Assembly: GCA_045576655.1 (NCBI GenBank)
Contig: JAZNGW010000011.1
Span: 15,305 to 79,304 of the forward strand
Reading direction: 5' to 3'
Length of the DNA: 64,000 nucleotides
Source: RGIG8745 sp045576655
GTDB taxonomy: Bacteria; Bacteroidota; Bacteroidia; Bacteroidales; Bacteroidaceae
Positions 1 through 9,490 of the stretch are shown piece by piece. Below the pieces are notes generated by a model. The model did no database searches. It was not told the origin of the DNA and saw only the letters and a list, made by a program, of their open reading frames with translations. Every line of letters starts with the position of its first letter. The first letter of the stretch is position 1. Position numbers and translations under genes: made by a program.

Positions 1-846
1 GCAGTGATTGCAGCAATATGGGGCTGGAAGAACTTTGAAGGCACTGAAGAGCACAAGCAGCTGATGATGTATCTGGAGAGTGATGCCGAAGTGGGAGGAA
101 TTTATTATGTAATCACGTCGGAGGACAGCGCCACATGCATGGCTATAGGGCGTAAGACCAAATTGGAAGAGGACAAGGAGACGGGCGATGTCAGCATTTA
201 CATGACCGACAAGCTCGATATCGGCGGAAAGGACTACGTAGTGACTAAAATATCCGACTGGGCTTTCTTCAATTACCAGGACATAACCAGTGTGAGTTTC
301 TCTTCAGCCTTGAAGGAAATAGGAGCGTATGCTTTCTGCGAAGATTCGTCGCTGGTATATGCGAGCATTCCGGAGGGGGTGACGACGATGGGCGACCACG
401 TCTTTTTTTCCGCAGCCCTGAGGGGTGTGAAGTTGCCTGGCAGTCTGCGCATTATCGACAACGCCTCGTTTGCAAAGAACCGGTTCCTGGAGGAAGTCGT
501 GATACCTGAGGGTGTGGAAACGCTCGGCGTCGATGCTTTTGGCGGCTGCATTTCCTTGCGTTCGGTAACTCTGCCGTCAACTCTGAAGACTATAAGGCGA
601 GGCGTATTCTGGGAGTGCGGCAAGCTGACAGAAATAACGATTCCTGCCGCTTGCAGCGCCATAGGCGAATATGCTTTCTTCTACTGTGACAGCCTGAAAG
701 ATGTCTATAACCTTTCGCCCGAACCGCAGGACATACCGCGGATTTTCAACAGAAAGGACATAACCGTCCATGTGCCGGCTTCTTCTGCCGAAAAATATCG
801 CAATGCGCAGCACTGGGGCGACCTGACTATCGTGGGCGACCTGTAA
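1..846 (+). CDS. BspA-like leucine-rich repeat surface protein, 5' end outside the window
   Basis: The frame is open from the first base, so the true start lies upstream and only the C-terminal 281 or so residues are visible. They contain about seven LRR_5/BspA-type repeats of roughly 23 residues, with the recurring signature of a hydrophobic Ile/Leu-Gly-x-x-Ala-Phe turn (IGAYAF, MGDHVF, LGVDAF, IGEYAF) followed by a Cys and a beta strand ending in Ile-Pro. The tail, with HVPASSAEKYRNAQHWGD, is the usual closing element of this family. BspA-like proteins are secreted or surface-exposed and bind host proteins or other bacteria; the exact ligand cannot be read from sequence. The gene ends 2 bp from the stop of the convergent GH2 gene. 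A decayed relative lies at 22.6 kb. Confidence 0.85.
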   Translation, partial: AVIAAIWGWKNFEGTEEHKQLMMYLESDAEVGGIYYVITSEDSATCMAIGRKTKLEEDKETGDVSIYMTDKLDIGGKDYVVTKISDWAFFNYQDITSVSFSSALKEIGAYAFCEDSSLVYASIPEGVTTMGDHVFFSAALRGVKLPGSLRIIDNASFAKNRFLEEVVIPEGVETLGVDAFGGCISLRSVTLPSTLKTIRRGVFWECGKLTEITIPAACSAIGEYAFFYCDSLKDVYNLSPEPQDIPRIFNRKDITVHVPASSAEKYRNAQHWGDLTIVGDL

Positions 847-848
847 GT

Positions 849-3749
849 TTATCTGTTTTTCTTAGGTATTAGTTCGTCGGGCGACTGCTTGGTAAACATG
901 TCGACCTTTGGCGCTTCCTTGGTGAAAAGGTCCTCGATGAGCTGCACGTCGAGCGTGTGGCGCGGACGGAACTTGTCAGAGTTCATATAGCGCAGTATTG
1001 AGTGGCGCATCTGTCGTGCCGCTATGCGCCCTCCGAGGTTGTTGCTGATGTCCATGGTTGTCATCATGAGTTTGCCGCCCATTACGTTGGCTTCGAAGAG
1101 CATGCCTATCTTGCGCGAGATAAACCATGTGTCGATGCTCTGGACTATTGGCTGGAATCCCTTCGGGAAGTCGCTGAGCTGCATCACCTGAGCCTTGTTT
1201 GCAAGTTCCCACCATTGCATGTCGCTGTGGTAGCTGGTAGGGAAGTCATCGAATACGGGATGTCCGCTGTCGATGTGGAGTCCCGTGGTGTGCGGAGGGC
1301 GCATCTTGAACCATGATGTGTTCCAGAATGCAGGTGTGAAGTACTGCTTCACGTCCTGCCCGTATCTCACCTTGCCGGCGGCGCATAGCAATACCTTGCC
1401 GCCTTTCTTTAGAATGTCCTTTGCCTTCTGGTCAAGGCTGTCGCATACGTACACGTCGCCCTCGCGGCTTATCATCTCGGCAGGGTAGACCCACACGTCC
1501 CAACTGTTCGATGCGTCACGTCCGCCGTTCAGATGGGCTGTGCCTGGGATGGTTATGCGCAGAGTCAGTCGTGTGGCTTTCTTTATCGAATTGAGCGGGA
1601 AGGCACAGCTGCCCAGCCCAATGTTGCTGCCTATTCCTATATCGCCGTGGCGCAATGTCCTTTTGGCTATTACTTCGCCTGTGAGAGCGTCGGAGAGGGT
1701 GCATACAGGTTCTGCATTCTTGATTGCCTCGGATGAGAACTGTGCCGCCTCTGCCGTTATCTTTAGCTGCTCGTTGTTCAGGTATGTGAACTTAGGTATT
1801 CGGGCAAGCGGTACGATTGGTGCGCAAAACTCGCGGAAGTCCTCGGCTGTGCAATAGCCCTTGTCGTCGAAGAACACGTCGGTCAGTCCGACGAGCGCAG
1901 AACCCTGCCCAGAGTAGTCGTTGAGCGACAGCAACTGGAATCCCGCATAGTCAGGAGTGCGCAACGTGCGCTCTATCTCGCTCTTGTAGCAGAGCAACTG
2001 CAGTTTGCCGCTTGCCATGAGGAATTTCTTGCCCATAGCTCCCATGTCGTTGTCGCGGAGCAGGTCGCGGAAAATCTCGAAGTTCTTCGCCTTGTTCACG
2101 CCCTTGTACTTCTTGATTTCGTCGAAGTTAGGGAATGCGCACCACTGGCCCGTTTCGTGCGACACGTAAGGCTGGCTCACTGTGTCGATGCGGCTGCGGT
2201 AGTCGTAGGTCGCCTCAGGCGCGCTCTTGGTCCATTCGCCCAGTCCGCGCGCTCCTGCTTTGACGTGAAACTCGCTCTTCGGTTGCCAAGCCCAACTGCC
2301 GCCTACCGATGCACCGGTGTACACACGGCGCGAATCAGTCTTTTTCCAGTAGTCCACAAACTTGCTTACCCACTCAACCCATCGGCCGGCAGGTTCGTTG
2401 CCGCATGCCAGCATACAGAACGACGGATGGTTGCCGTAGACCCTGCTTATTCGCTTCGTTTCGTCCATCAGGTAAGTGTCTATGTCATTGCCGTAGCCCA
2501 GTTTCACACCGTGGTTAGGCCAGCTCGGACCCTCAGGCTGTATGTAGAATCCCGTCAGGTCGGCTGCCTCGAATGCCGCTTCAGTCGGACAGTAACTGTG
2601 GAAACGCATGTGGTTCAGTCCGTACTCGCGGCAGCGATTAAATACCCTCACCCACGACTCCACGTCCATCGGAGCATATCCTGTGTTCGGAAAACAGCAG
2701 TTCTCCACCGTGCCTCTGAGCTGAACCTCCCTGCCGTTGACGTAGAACATGCGCCCGCGAATCTCAAACTTCCTCATGCCGAAAGTCGTCTCCCTGCTGT
2801 TCTTTTCGTCGCCGGCGCTGATGCTTGCCTGCAGTCTGTAGAGCGCAGGCGAGAATTCGTCCCATAGCAGCACGCCTTCACCCATAGGCAAGGTCATCTC
2901 CGCCTCGCTGCCGCCTTCGCCGATGGTGAAAGTCTTCTCCACAGCAGAGGTCTCGTGCGTAATGTCCGTATTGAACGCCTTGGCCGATATGCTGATTGTA
3001 GCCGTCTCTCCAGCCTTGCCCTCGATGCGCATCTTCACCACCGCCACCTTCTTGTCGATGTCGGGGTAGACCTGAAGGTCAGCAATGCGTGTGCGTGTCT
3101 CGCGGAGCAGTTCCATCCTGCCCGCTATGCCGTTCCATGCCCCCTGCGTCTGGTCGCTCACCGAGTGGCTGTCCTGTCCTACGTTGACCGTCTCGTGCCT
3201 GTTGTCCACCCTTATGGCGATCACGTTCTTTCCCGCCTTCAGATGCTCCGTCACGTCATATTCGTGAGCCACGCACAGACTGTTCTGTCTGCCCACGCTG
3301 TCGCCGTTGACATATAGCGTCGTTTCTATGTGTGGGCGCTCCAGGTATATGGTATATCTCGCCTTGCTGTCATACTCCTTCAGCACGACCGTGCGCCTGT
3401 ACCATGCCGCGCCAACGTAGTGCTTCTCCGGCGTGAGGAAGAACTGCAGTTTCATCTTCCCTGGCTGGCGATATTTCTCCATGTAGGGGTTGTAGAAGTA
3501 CGAACTGTCGTAGAGCGATCCCACCCACTGCGTGTTGACGCTGATGTCGTCGCCCTTCATCCGTTCAGGCATAGACCCAGGCAGTTTTATCTTGTCCTCC
3601 AACTTCTTCTTCTCCCACCACTTTTCACTTATGCCCACGTCTTCGCGGTCAATCTGAAACTCCCAGTTTCCGCCGATGTTGATTGTCTCCTGTGCCGTCA
3701 TGACAGCACATGCCAATAAGAAAATAACTGATAGCACCTTGTGTCTCAT
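849..3749 (-). CDS. Secreted glycoside hydrolase family 2 enzyme
   Basis: This 966-residue protein starts with a signal peptide ending near AVMTAQ. It then shows the GH2 layout: a galactose-binding-like sugar-binding domain (about 25-215), an immunoglobulin-like domain (about 220-330) and a TIM barrel from about 335. The acid/base is probably Glu452 in CGNEP. The nucleophile is probably Glu532 in SHETGQW, which has the spacing expected for GH2. The C-terminal 350 residues hold further beta-rich domains. GH2 covers beta-galactosidase, beta-glucuronidase, beta-mannosidase and others; specificity is not readable here. The protein is probably periplasmic or surface-located. The upstream spacer toward hsdR is low-complexity repeat and shows no clear promoter. 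Confidence 0.85.
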   Translation of the reverse strand: MRHKVLSVIFLLACAVMTAQETINIGGNWEFQIDREDVGISEKWWEKKKLEDKIKLPGSMPERMKGDDISVNTQWVGSLYDSSYFYNPYMEKYRQPGKMKLQFFLTPEKHYVGAAWYRRTVVLKEYDSKARYTIYLERPHIETTLYVNGDSVGRQNSLCVAHEYDVTEHLKAGKNVIAIRVDNRHETVNVGQDSHSVSDQTQGAWNGIAGRMELLRETRTRIADLQVYPDIDKKVAVVKMRIEGKAGETATISISAKAFNTDITHETSAVEKTFTIGEGGSEAEMTLPMGEGVLLWDEFSPALYRLQASISAGDEKNSRETTFGMRKFEIRGRMFYVNGREVQLRGTVENCCFPNTGYAPMDVESWVRVFNRCREYGLNHMRFHSYCPTEAAFEAADLTGFYIQPEGPSWPNHGVKLGYGNDIDTYLMDETKRISRVYGNHPSFCMLACGNEPAGRWVEWVSKFVDYWKKTDSRRVYTGASVGGSWAWQPKSEFHVKAGARGLGEWTKSAPEATYDYRSRIDTVSQPYVSHETGQWCAFPNFDEIKKYKGVNKAKNFEIFRDLLRDNDMGAMGKKFLMASGKLQLLCYKSEIERTLRTPDYAGFQLLSLNDYSGQGSALVGLTDVFFDDKGYCTAEDFREFCAPIVPLARIPKFTYLNNEQLKITAEAAQFSSEAIKNAEPVCTLSDALTGEVIAKRTLRHGDIGIGSNIGLGSCAFPLNSIKKATRLTLRITIPGTAHLNGGRDASNSWDVWVYPAEMISREGDVYVCDSLDQKAKDILKKGGKVLLCAAGKVRYGQDVKQYFTPAFWNTSWFKMRPPHTTGLHIDSGHPVFDDFPTSYHSDMQWWELANKAQVMQLSDFPKGFQPIVQSIDTWFISRKIGMLFEANVMGGKLMMTTMDISNNLGGRIAARQMRHSILRYMNSDKFRPRHTLDVQLIEDLFTKEAPKVDMFTKQSPDELIPKKNR

Positions 3750-3753
3750 ATTT

Positions 3754-3853
3754 TGGTTTTTGAGTTTTTAAGTTCTTGAGTTTTTAAGTTTGTAGGGTCA
3801 TTAAGGTCCTTAGAGTCCTTAAAGACTTTAAAAGACCTTATCGTTCTTAAGGT
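3754..3853. repeat. Degenerate short-period repeat in the GH2-hsdR spacer
   Basis: The spacer is made of imperfect units such as gagtttttaagttctt, then gtcattaaggtccttagag and aaagactttaaaagacctt. The pitch is about 9 bp, and most units contain TTAAG or its complement. The same repeat flavour recurs at 8.16 kb and 11.2 kb around the same restriction-modification operon. No gene is supported here. Confidence 0.6.
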
Positions 3854-3854
3854 T

Positions 3855-6800
3855 TTATGCCGTTTCAGGGCTGATCACTCCGTGGATTGTGTCGATATAC
3901 TTCGCCAGCGGGAGCATGTAGGTGGTAAATACCGACAGTCTCTCGTCAAACGGGGCTTCGTTCACCACAATCTCCTTCGTGATGTCGCCATTCTCGCACA
4001 CATACGATATTATCGACATCAGGAACTCCTCCTGCTCGGCGTTCAGCTCCGAGCCCGAAATGAACGTGGAGAATCGCTCCACAGCGTCCTTGCGGTTCAC
4101 TCCTATGATTGAGCGGATGAAGATTGCCACGTTTGCTCCGCACGGCATACCTTCCGTGTAGCGGTCGTAGTCCTTCCTTTCGCCCAGTTCGTTCCAGAGT
4201 ATTCGCTCCAGTTCCCTGATGTCGGCATTGGTCAGTTGCTCCATGCCGTAAATCTTCTTCAGCACAGGCAGGTCGCGGTTCTCGTCAAGAAATTCCATCA
4301 CCTTCTGCTTATACGACATCCTTGTCACTATTCCCTCGCTCTCTCCGTCGTATGTCACCACGTCGTTGATGTCGATGACAAACCACTGTTGCTTGTCGCC
4401 CAGCAGGAACTTCGTCAGCGTGCGCAAGTCCTCGCGCACCTTCTCCAGCCACTCCAGCGACGGACTCTCCCAGCATGCAGGAGTCAGCACCTCCTTGATG
4501 GTCGCCATCTTTGCCTTAATCTGCGGGATGGAGGCTTTCTCCTGTAGTTTCTCCGCCACGGATTGCACATTCCTCACCGCCTTGCCCGCCTTCGCCTCCT
4601 CGTCGAGTCGGGAGAGTTCGATGGCAAGGATGAGCACGTCAAACTTCTTCGCGTTCTCGTCCTTCGTGTCCTTGGTGAGCAGCGGAGCTATATCGTTCTT
4701 CAGCGTCAGCATGTCCAGTTCGGAGATGTACACCCACGAACTTTCCTCCTTGAAGTGGCTCACCTGCTTCCACTTGCTGCGCACCGATATGTGGCTGTCC
4801 GACAGCAGCGCCACCTGACTCTTCATCTGCGCCTTCAGGTCGTCGTGGAGTTTCTTGGCAAACTCGTCCTCCTGATAGTTCTGATGCTGCAGATGGAAGG
4901 CTATGTCCGTGCGCAGACAGAACATGCGCTCCGTCAGCGACTGCGTGCTTCCCACCTCCTTGCCGTTAGGGTTCTTTTCGAAGTAGTCGAAGTTGCAGCA
5001 CCAGTCGAAGATGTAGAACTCCTTCTTGTCCTCATCGCCGAAGACGCCCTGCGACAGGCGAGTGCCGCGGCCTATCATCTGCATGAACTTGATCTTCGAC
5101 TTCACCGGCTTGAAGAACACCAGGTTAAGCACGTCGGGCACGTCGATGCCCGTGTCGAGCATGTCGACCGACACCGCTACCTGCGGGTCGCTGTCCCTCT
5201 TCTCAAACTTGTCTATCAAGTCCTGCGCATAGGTCACGTAGTTGTCAATCAGCACGCAGAACTCCGCCCCGTATTCGGGGTAGAGCGCGGCAAACCGCTC
5301 CACGATGAGTTCGGCGTGGCGGTGGTTGTAGGCAAACACTATGCTCTTGCCAATCCTCTCGCCGCTCTGCACCTTCAGCCCCTTCTCCATCAGGTCCTGC
5401 AGCACGGCATCGATGGTGTCGATGTTGTATATATAGCTGAAAATCTCGTTGTTGTTGATGTCGCGCACGTATTTTGATTTCCGGTACGGCTCCGCATCCT
5501 CGGCGGCTATGGAGGTTTCGCTGTCGCTGAAGCCTTGCGGGTCTTCAAAGTCGTTAAGACTCTTGTGCAGTTCCTCATACTCCCATATCTGCTCCATCTG
5601 CTCCTTCTCCTCTTCCGAGAGTTTGCTGTATTTGATGCCCTCCTTCAGTATCACAGAGCCTCGCTTGAAGCCCGTGTAGTTCACCAGGTAGCCGTCCGAC
5701 ACGGCATCCTCCAGTTCGTAGGCATAGTTCGGCTCCCCTTGCTCCATCTCGAAGATGTCGTAGGTCGACTTGTCCACCTCGTCGCGCGGAGTGGCAGTCA
5801 GTCCTATGAGCATCGAGTCGAAGTAGTTGAATATCGCCCCGTACTTGCCGAAGATGCTCCGGTGAGCCTCGTCAATGATTATCAGGTCGAACCGCCCCAC
5901 CGAGAAAGTCTTCTCGTCGGTGTCTATGCAGTTTATCATCGTCTGGTAGGTCGAGAAGATGATGCGCGCGTTCAGGTCCCTCTCGCCGCCCTCGCTCCAT
6001 ACGCAAGTCGTCTCGTTGGGCAGCAGCTTCACGAAGTTCTTGTGAGCCTGCTTCACCAGCGACGTCCTGTCGGCAAGGAACAGCACGTTCTTCACCCATC
6101 CGTTGCGCTTCAGCACGTCGACGAGCGAGATTGCCACACGCGTCTTTCCCGTACCCGTGGCCATCACGAGCAGTCCCTTGCGGCGCTTCGTGTTGTAGTG
6201 CTCGCAGACAGCCTTGATAGCCATCTTCTGATAGTATCTGTCCGTTATCTCGTCCTTCACCGCAAAGTCCGTGATGTCCTTCCTGCCGCGCTTCTGAATC
6301 ATGCGCTCCAGGTCGCTCTCCGTGTGGAAACTGTACAGACGGCGAGACGGATAACCCAGTCCGTCGATGATGTAAGTCTCAAATCCATTGGTGTAGTAAA
6401 TCACAGGGCGCACTCCGTACTGCCTCTCCAGGCAGTCGGCATACAACTCCGCCTGGTGCTTGCCCTTGATGGCCGATGCCGACGTACGCTTAGCCTCGAC
6501 CACAGCCAGCGGTCTGCCGTTGCTGCCATACAGCACATAGTCGGCATAGCCCGTGTCGTGGCTGTTCGGCATGCCCCTCAGTTCCACCTCGATGCACGCC
6601 TTCGATGGCTGCACCAGCCCCTCCTTGTCGAGGATGGTCCATCCAGCCTCCTTCAGCATCAGGTCTATGTACATGCGCCTTGTCTCCGCCTCCGATATGT
6701 CCGTCGGCAACGCTTCCACCGGCGCCGTCGACTCCACAGCCGCCTTGTCGGCAACCTTGTCCAGCGCACCCTTCTCCGCATCGCCCTTGAGGTTCGTGGT

Positions 6801-7238
6801 GAGGACAGTACGCTCTATAGAGTTCGGCACAAGCGTCTTGTCGAAAGGCCTCACGTTCTCCACCACCTGCAGTTTGAGCAGCATGGCAGCCACCACATTA
6901 TATATATTGAGCAGACAGAAGAACGACTCCTTCTTGCTCACCGTTGCGGCGTGGGCACCCAGGTTGCCCACCTTCCTCACGTAGTGCACAGCCATCATCA
7001 CCCTCTCGTCGCCGATGAACTCCCTGAACGGTTCGCCGTCCACCAGTTCGAACAGCGCCGTCCTTTCCGACACCTCTATGTTCTTCATCCTGTAGAGCGA
7101 CCGCACCATATACTCCAGCGCCCTCCTGGCGTTGATAGCGCATATGTCGGGATTGCTCACCTGGTTCTCCTCCGCCGCAGCACAGAAGCGGTGCAGGTCA
7201 TGCAGTTCCAAGTCTTTCAGGTAGTCGAAGTTTCTCAT
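3855..7238 (-). CDS. hsdR: Type I restriction enzyme, R (endonuclease/translocase) subunit
   Basis: This 1127-residue subunit cleaves DNA after ATP-driven translocation in complex with HsdM and HsdS. The first 125 residues look like a DUF4145-type N-terminal domain. The HsdR_N nuclease domain follows, with a PD-(D/E)xK pattern (Asp233 in YADYVL, then Glu248-x-Lys250 in VVEAK). The superfamily 2 motor has Walker A ATGTGKT (about 360-366), DEAH (456-459) and TATP (481-484), and a helicase C half with QMIGRGTR. The start lies 11 bp after the fic stop, and the gene is last in the hsdM-hsdS-fic-hsdR operon. All catalytic motifs look intact, so the system is probably active. Confidence 0.95.
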   Translation of the reverse strand: MRNFDYLKDLELHDLHRFCAAAEENQVSNPDICAINARRALEYMVRSLYRMKNIEVSERTALFELVDGEPFREFIGDERVMMAVHYVRKVGNLGAHAATVSKKESFFCLLNIYNVVAAMLLKLQVVENVRPFDKTLVPNSIERTVLTTNLKGDAEKGALDKVADKAAVESTAPVEALPTDISEAETRRMYIDLMLKEAGWTILDKEGLVQPSKACIEVELRGMPNSHDTGYADYVLYGSNGRPLAVVEAKRTSASAIKGKHQAELYADCLERQYGVRPVIYYTNGFETYIIDGLGYPSRRLYSFHTESDLERMIQKRGRKDITDFAVKDEITDRYYQKMAIKAVCEHYNTKRRKGLLVMATGTGKTRVAISLVDVLKRNGWVKNVLFLADRTSLVKQAHKNFVKLLPNETTCVWSEGGERDLNARIIFSTYQTMINCIDTDEKTFSVGRFDLIIIDEAHRSIFGKYGAIFNYFDSMLIGLTATPRDEVDKSTYDIFEMEQGEPNYAYELEDAVSDGYLVNYTGFKRGSVILKEGIKYSKLSEEEKEQMEQIWEYEELHKSLNDFEDPQGFSDSETSIAAEDAEPYRKSKYVRDINNNEIFSYIYNIDTIDAVLQDLMEKGLKVQSGERIGKSIVFAYNHRHAELIVERFAALYPEYGAEFCVLIDNYVTYAQDLIDKFEKRDSDPQVAVSVDMLDTGIDVPDVLNLVFFKPVKSKIKFMQMIGRGTRLSQGVFGDEDKKEFYIFDWCCNFDYFEKNPNGKEVGSTQSLTERMFCLRTDIAFHLQHQNYQEDEFAKKLHDDLKAQMKSQVALLSDSHISVRSKWKQVSHFKEESSWVYISELDMLTLKNDIAPLLTKDTKDENAKKFDVLILAIELSRLDEEAKAGKAVRNVQSVAEKLQEKASIPQIKAKMATIKEVLTPACWESPSLEWLEKVREDLRTLTKFLLGDKQQWFVIDINDVVTYDGESEGIVTRMSYKQKVMEFLDENRDLPVLKKIYGMEQLTNADIRELERILWNELGERKDYDRYTEGMPCGANVAIFIRSIIGVNRKDAVERFSTFISGSELNAEQEEFLMSIISYVCENGDITKEIVVNEAPFDERLSVFTTYMLPLAKYIDTIHGVISPETA

Positions 7239-7249
7239 ATAACAAGTCT

Positions 7250-8143
7250 TTAGTTATCAATTTGCTCATAATAATAGGAGTAGTCTATGCCCTTCATAAA
7301 CATTTCCCTGTCTCCGATCAAATCAGTCATCGCACCTTTTAGCAAAATCTTGATCGGGGCGGCATTGGTCGTACTTTGCCGCATAGCAGAAAGATAATCT
7401 TTCTTATCTATTTTGCTCCAATCGACACATAGCCTCAACCGTCTCTTAAATATAAGGTCAAGCCAGATTCGTGTAGAACGCCCATTACCCTCCATGAAAG
7501 GGTGAGCCACATTCATCTCTACATACTTGTCTACAATCTCATCAAATGTGGTTTCGGGCATCCGCTCTATTTTACTTAAGTTTTCCTGCAAATATTCAGC
7601 ACGGCAAAACAGAGTGCCATCCTTCCATATCGTCTTGGTTCGTATCTGTCCGGCAAAGTCATATAGCCCGCCAAAGAGGTAGGCGTGAATTTGTTGAAGC
7701 GAACTGATTGTCCCAATCTCCATCCCATCGAGCAGTCCGCTCTCTATAAGCGTGTAGGCTTTTTTCTTACTTTGCCCGTCAATACTGTTGTCGCTATACA
7801 CAAACCAGTCAAGAAAGGCACTCGCACGATTGTTAGGGTAGTTTTTTGCTACCGTCTGCACACCTTCGGCATCCAACACATCGCCAGTTCTCATTTTCCC
7901 ATCGGGAGCCTCGAACTTGAACTGGTTAGTGGCACTAACCAGTTGAACACCCATTTTCAGCAGTTTCCCTTTCAAGTACTTCCAATAGTTGCGACCCTTT
8001 GCATAGTCGTCTTCATCATTTATGGCACGCACTATATCTGTGGCAGAAAACCACCACTTGGCCTGTTCTTCATCCCAAACTGCCCTCACTTCCCTGTCGT
8101 TGAAGAAGCGGATTGACTTTTTATACCGTTTGCTACCACTCAT
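7250..8143 (-). CDS. Bro-N/Fic fusion: Fic-family protein in the type I RM operon
   Basis: The C-terminal half is a Fic domain with the motif HPFMEGNGRSTR (about residues 214-225), which supplies the catalytic His and the phosphate-binding Gly-Asn-Gly-Arg. Fic proteins usually transfer AMP from ATP to Ser/Thr/Tyr of target proteins. The first 110 residues (FFNDREVRAVWDEEQAKWWF onward, with FSATDIVRAIND) resemble a Bro-N/antirepressor-like domain. I chose the ATG at 8143; the frame extends to a GTG at 8209, but that part is low-complexity spacer. No canonical inhibitory (S/T)xxxE(G/N) helix was found. Its place between hsdS and hsdR suggests a linked defence or control role; the target is unknown. 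Confidence 0.85.
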   Translation of the reverse strand: MSGSKRYKKSIRFFNDREVRAVWDEEQAKWWFSATDIVRAINDEDDYAKGRNYWKYLKGKLLKMGVQLVSATNQFKFEAPDGKMRTGDVLDAEGVQTVAKNYPNNRASAFLDWFVYSDNSIDGQSKKKAYTLIESGLLDGMEIGTISSLQQIHAYLFGGLYDFAGQIRTKTIWKDGTLFCRAEYLQENLSKIERMPETTFDEIVDKYVEMNVAHPFMEGNGRSTRIWLDLIFKRRLRLCVDWSKIDKKDYLSAMRQSTTNAAPIKILLKGAMTDLIGDREMFMKGIDYSYYYEQIDN

Positions 8144-8157
8144 AAACCTTTTACTTT

Positions 8158-8200
8158 TTTCATTCTTTAAGGTCATTAGTGCCCCTAATGTTTTTAATAT
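8158..8200. repeat. Short-period repeat in the hsdS-fic spacer
   Basis: The sequence ttctttaaggtcattagtgc and the bases after it match the repeat flavour seen at 3.8 kb and 11.2 kb (units ctttaaggt and cattaggg, about 9 bp). It lies inside the operon, just upstream of the fic start, and keeps a fic-frame open without looking like protein. Confidence 0.5.
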
Positions 8201-8233
8201 TCTCCCCACTTGGGGGAGTTAGAGGGGGCACCT

Positions 8234-9319
8234 TCACTCAAAATACTCCTGCATCCTGCTTGCCAACAGCGTCTCCACTTCCCCAATCGACGCCTTTATC
8301 AACTCCTTCTGCTTCTCTATCGCCTCTATCTTCTTGGCAAATTCCTGCTGGAGAGGGAGAGGGGGGAGGATTACGTTGTAATCGGATATTGACTTTTTGG
8401 AAACTTCTTTGAAAGTCGCGCCTCTACCTAATGCTTTTATGTTTTCCATTGTAAGCAATAGATAATAATAAAGGAATAGATTGTTTAAGCAGTACTTACA
8501 AATGATATTCTTGAAACCTTGATTACAGCACATAGGAATAGTTGAGATTGCTAACTTTCCTATAGGTGCTCGTGTAGATAATAGCACCGTGCCTATAGGC
8601 ATTAGTGTCAAACCTTTTGCAGCCTTTTCGGTAATTTTTCTCACAGTCTCACCATAGTATAATTGATTACCCATTTCTGCGGGGGTTATCCAATTAATCT
8701 CACCATCCCAATTAGTTGGGTCAGTTGTAGATGGGGTAGAACCTGCAATAATTTCACCAACCTCTCCCAATTTCTTCACCTCCCATCCTTTGTCATTTTC
8801 CACAGGGTCTCCGAACATGGTGTAGAAGATGGACTGAGCGAGGGCATCGAGTTCCTTCAACTGCTCCTTCTTCTTTTCTATAATCCCTGATATGCAATCC
8901 AATTCCTCTACTATGCGCTCCTGAATAGGAAGAGGGGGGACGGGGATGTCAATTTCTTTTAGCAATTTATAATGGCGAGAATATCCTAAACTTGGGACAT
9001 TATACCATATCAGAAAATAGTAAAAATACTTGCTAATAATATCATTAGTTGGAACTAGTATTTTGACGCCATCAGCACCAACAACAAAATCAAAGTCCAC
9101 ATATTTCAGCACTCTAGTATGATCTCCAAATACAACTACCGGTTTTGGTACACGATACACATAATTCTCAAAATCAGTGTAACCAGAAATGATACTTGAT
9201 TCTTGTGAAACAATAGGAAATCTGCCCTCTAATTTATAATCGGAAGTCTTTAACTGCTGTGGTTTAGGAATCTTTCCTATGCAATCTTCAAATTTTTTTC
9301 TTTCCCACCCTTGTTTCAT
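8234..9319 (-). CDS. hsdS: Type I restriction-modification specificity subunit
   Basis: This 361-residue protein has two target recognition domains, each closed by a conserved PLP-type turn and a coiled-coil spacer. TRD1 spans about 1-125, ending in IPVPPLPIQERIVEELD. TRD2 spans about 175-325, ending in ILPPLPLQQEFAKKIE. Each TRD reads one half of the bipartite recognition sequence, and the helices set the spacing. TRD1 opens with GWERKKFEDCIG and TRD2 with GWEVKKLGEVGEI. The recognition sequence cannot be inferred. No second or inverted hsdS and no recombinase are nearby, so there is no sign of shuffling. The gene is second in the operon after hsdM. Confidence 0.95.
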   Translation of the reverse strand: MKQGWERKKFEDCIGKIPKPQQLKTSDYKLEGRFPIVSQESSIISGYTDFENYVYRVPKPVVVFGDHTRVLKYVDFDFVVGADGVKILVPTNDIISKYFYYFLIWYNVPSLGYSRHYKLLKEIDIPVPPLPIQERIVEELDCISGIIEKKKEQLKELDALAQSIFYTMFGDPVENDKGWEVKKLGEVGEIIAGSTPSTTDPTNWDGEINWITPAEMGNQLYYGETVRKITEKAAKGLTLMPIGTVLLSTRAPIGKLAISTIPMCCNQGFKNIICKYCLNNLFLYYYLLLTMENIKALGRGATFKEVSKKSISDYNVILPPLPLQQEFAKKIEAIEKQKELIKASIGEVETLLASRMQEYFE

Positions 9320-9354
9320 ATATTATAGCGTAGTTTCGTTAGTTTAACTGTTTC

Positions 9355-9443
9355 CTTGCCCTGCCGTAGAGACGTCACACTGTGGCGTCTCTACACTGTG
9401 CATTAGAGCCTATATCTGTTCTTGTGTACTTCTGTCCTAAATC
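9355..9443. repeat. 89-bp direct repeat, copy 1, with embedded palindrome
   Basis: This copy matches 9491-9579 at 85 of 89 positions by direct comparison. Inside is a near-perfect palindrome at 9366-9394 with arms GTAGAGACG and CGTCTCTAC around CACA/TGTG. It sits between hsdS and hsdM and is transcribed within the operon. It resembles a REP/MITE-like element rather than an insertion sequence, as no transposase is present. Confidence 0.85.
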
Positions 9444-9490
9444 CGTGTCGATTTGTGCAATCTGTGGTTTCCCATTAGCGCTATTGCTTT

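Noticed and set aside
5535..7253. Long open frame antisense to hsdR (572 codons), with others antisense to the GH2, GH31 and efflux genes
   Set aside because: They are His/Arg/Val/Leu-rich shadows of strong minus- or plus-strand genes, with no family motif, start signal or plausible neighbours.
8234..9319. Phase-variable, invertible hsdS
   Set aside because: There is a single complete hsdS, with no silent copies, inverted repeats within it or nearby recombinase.
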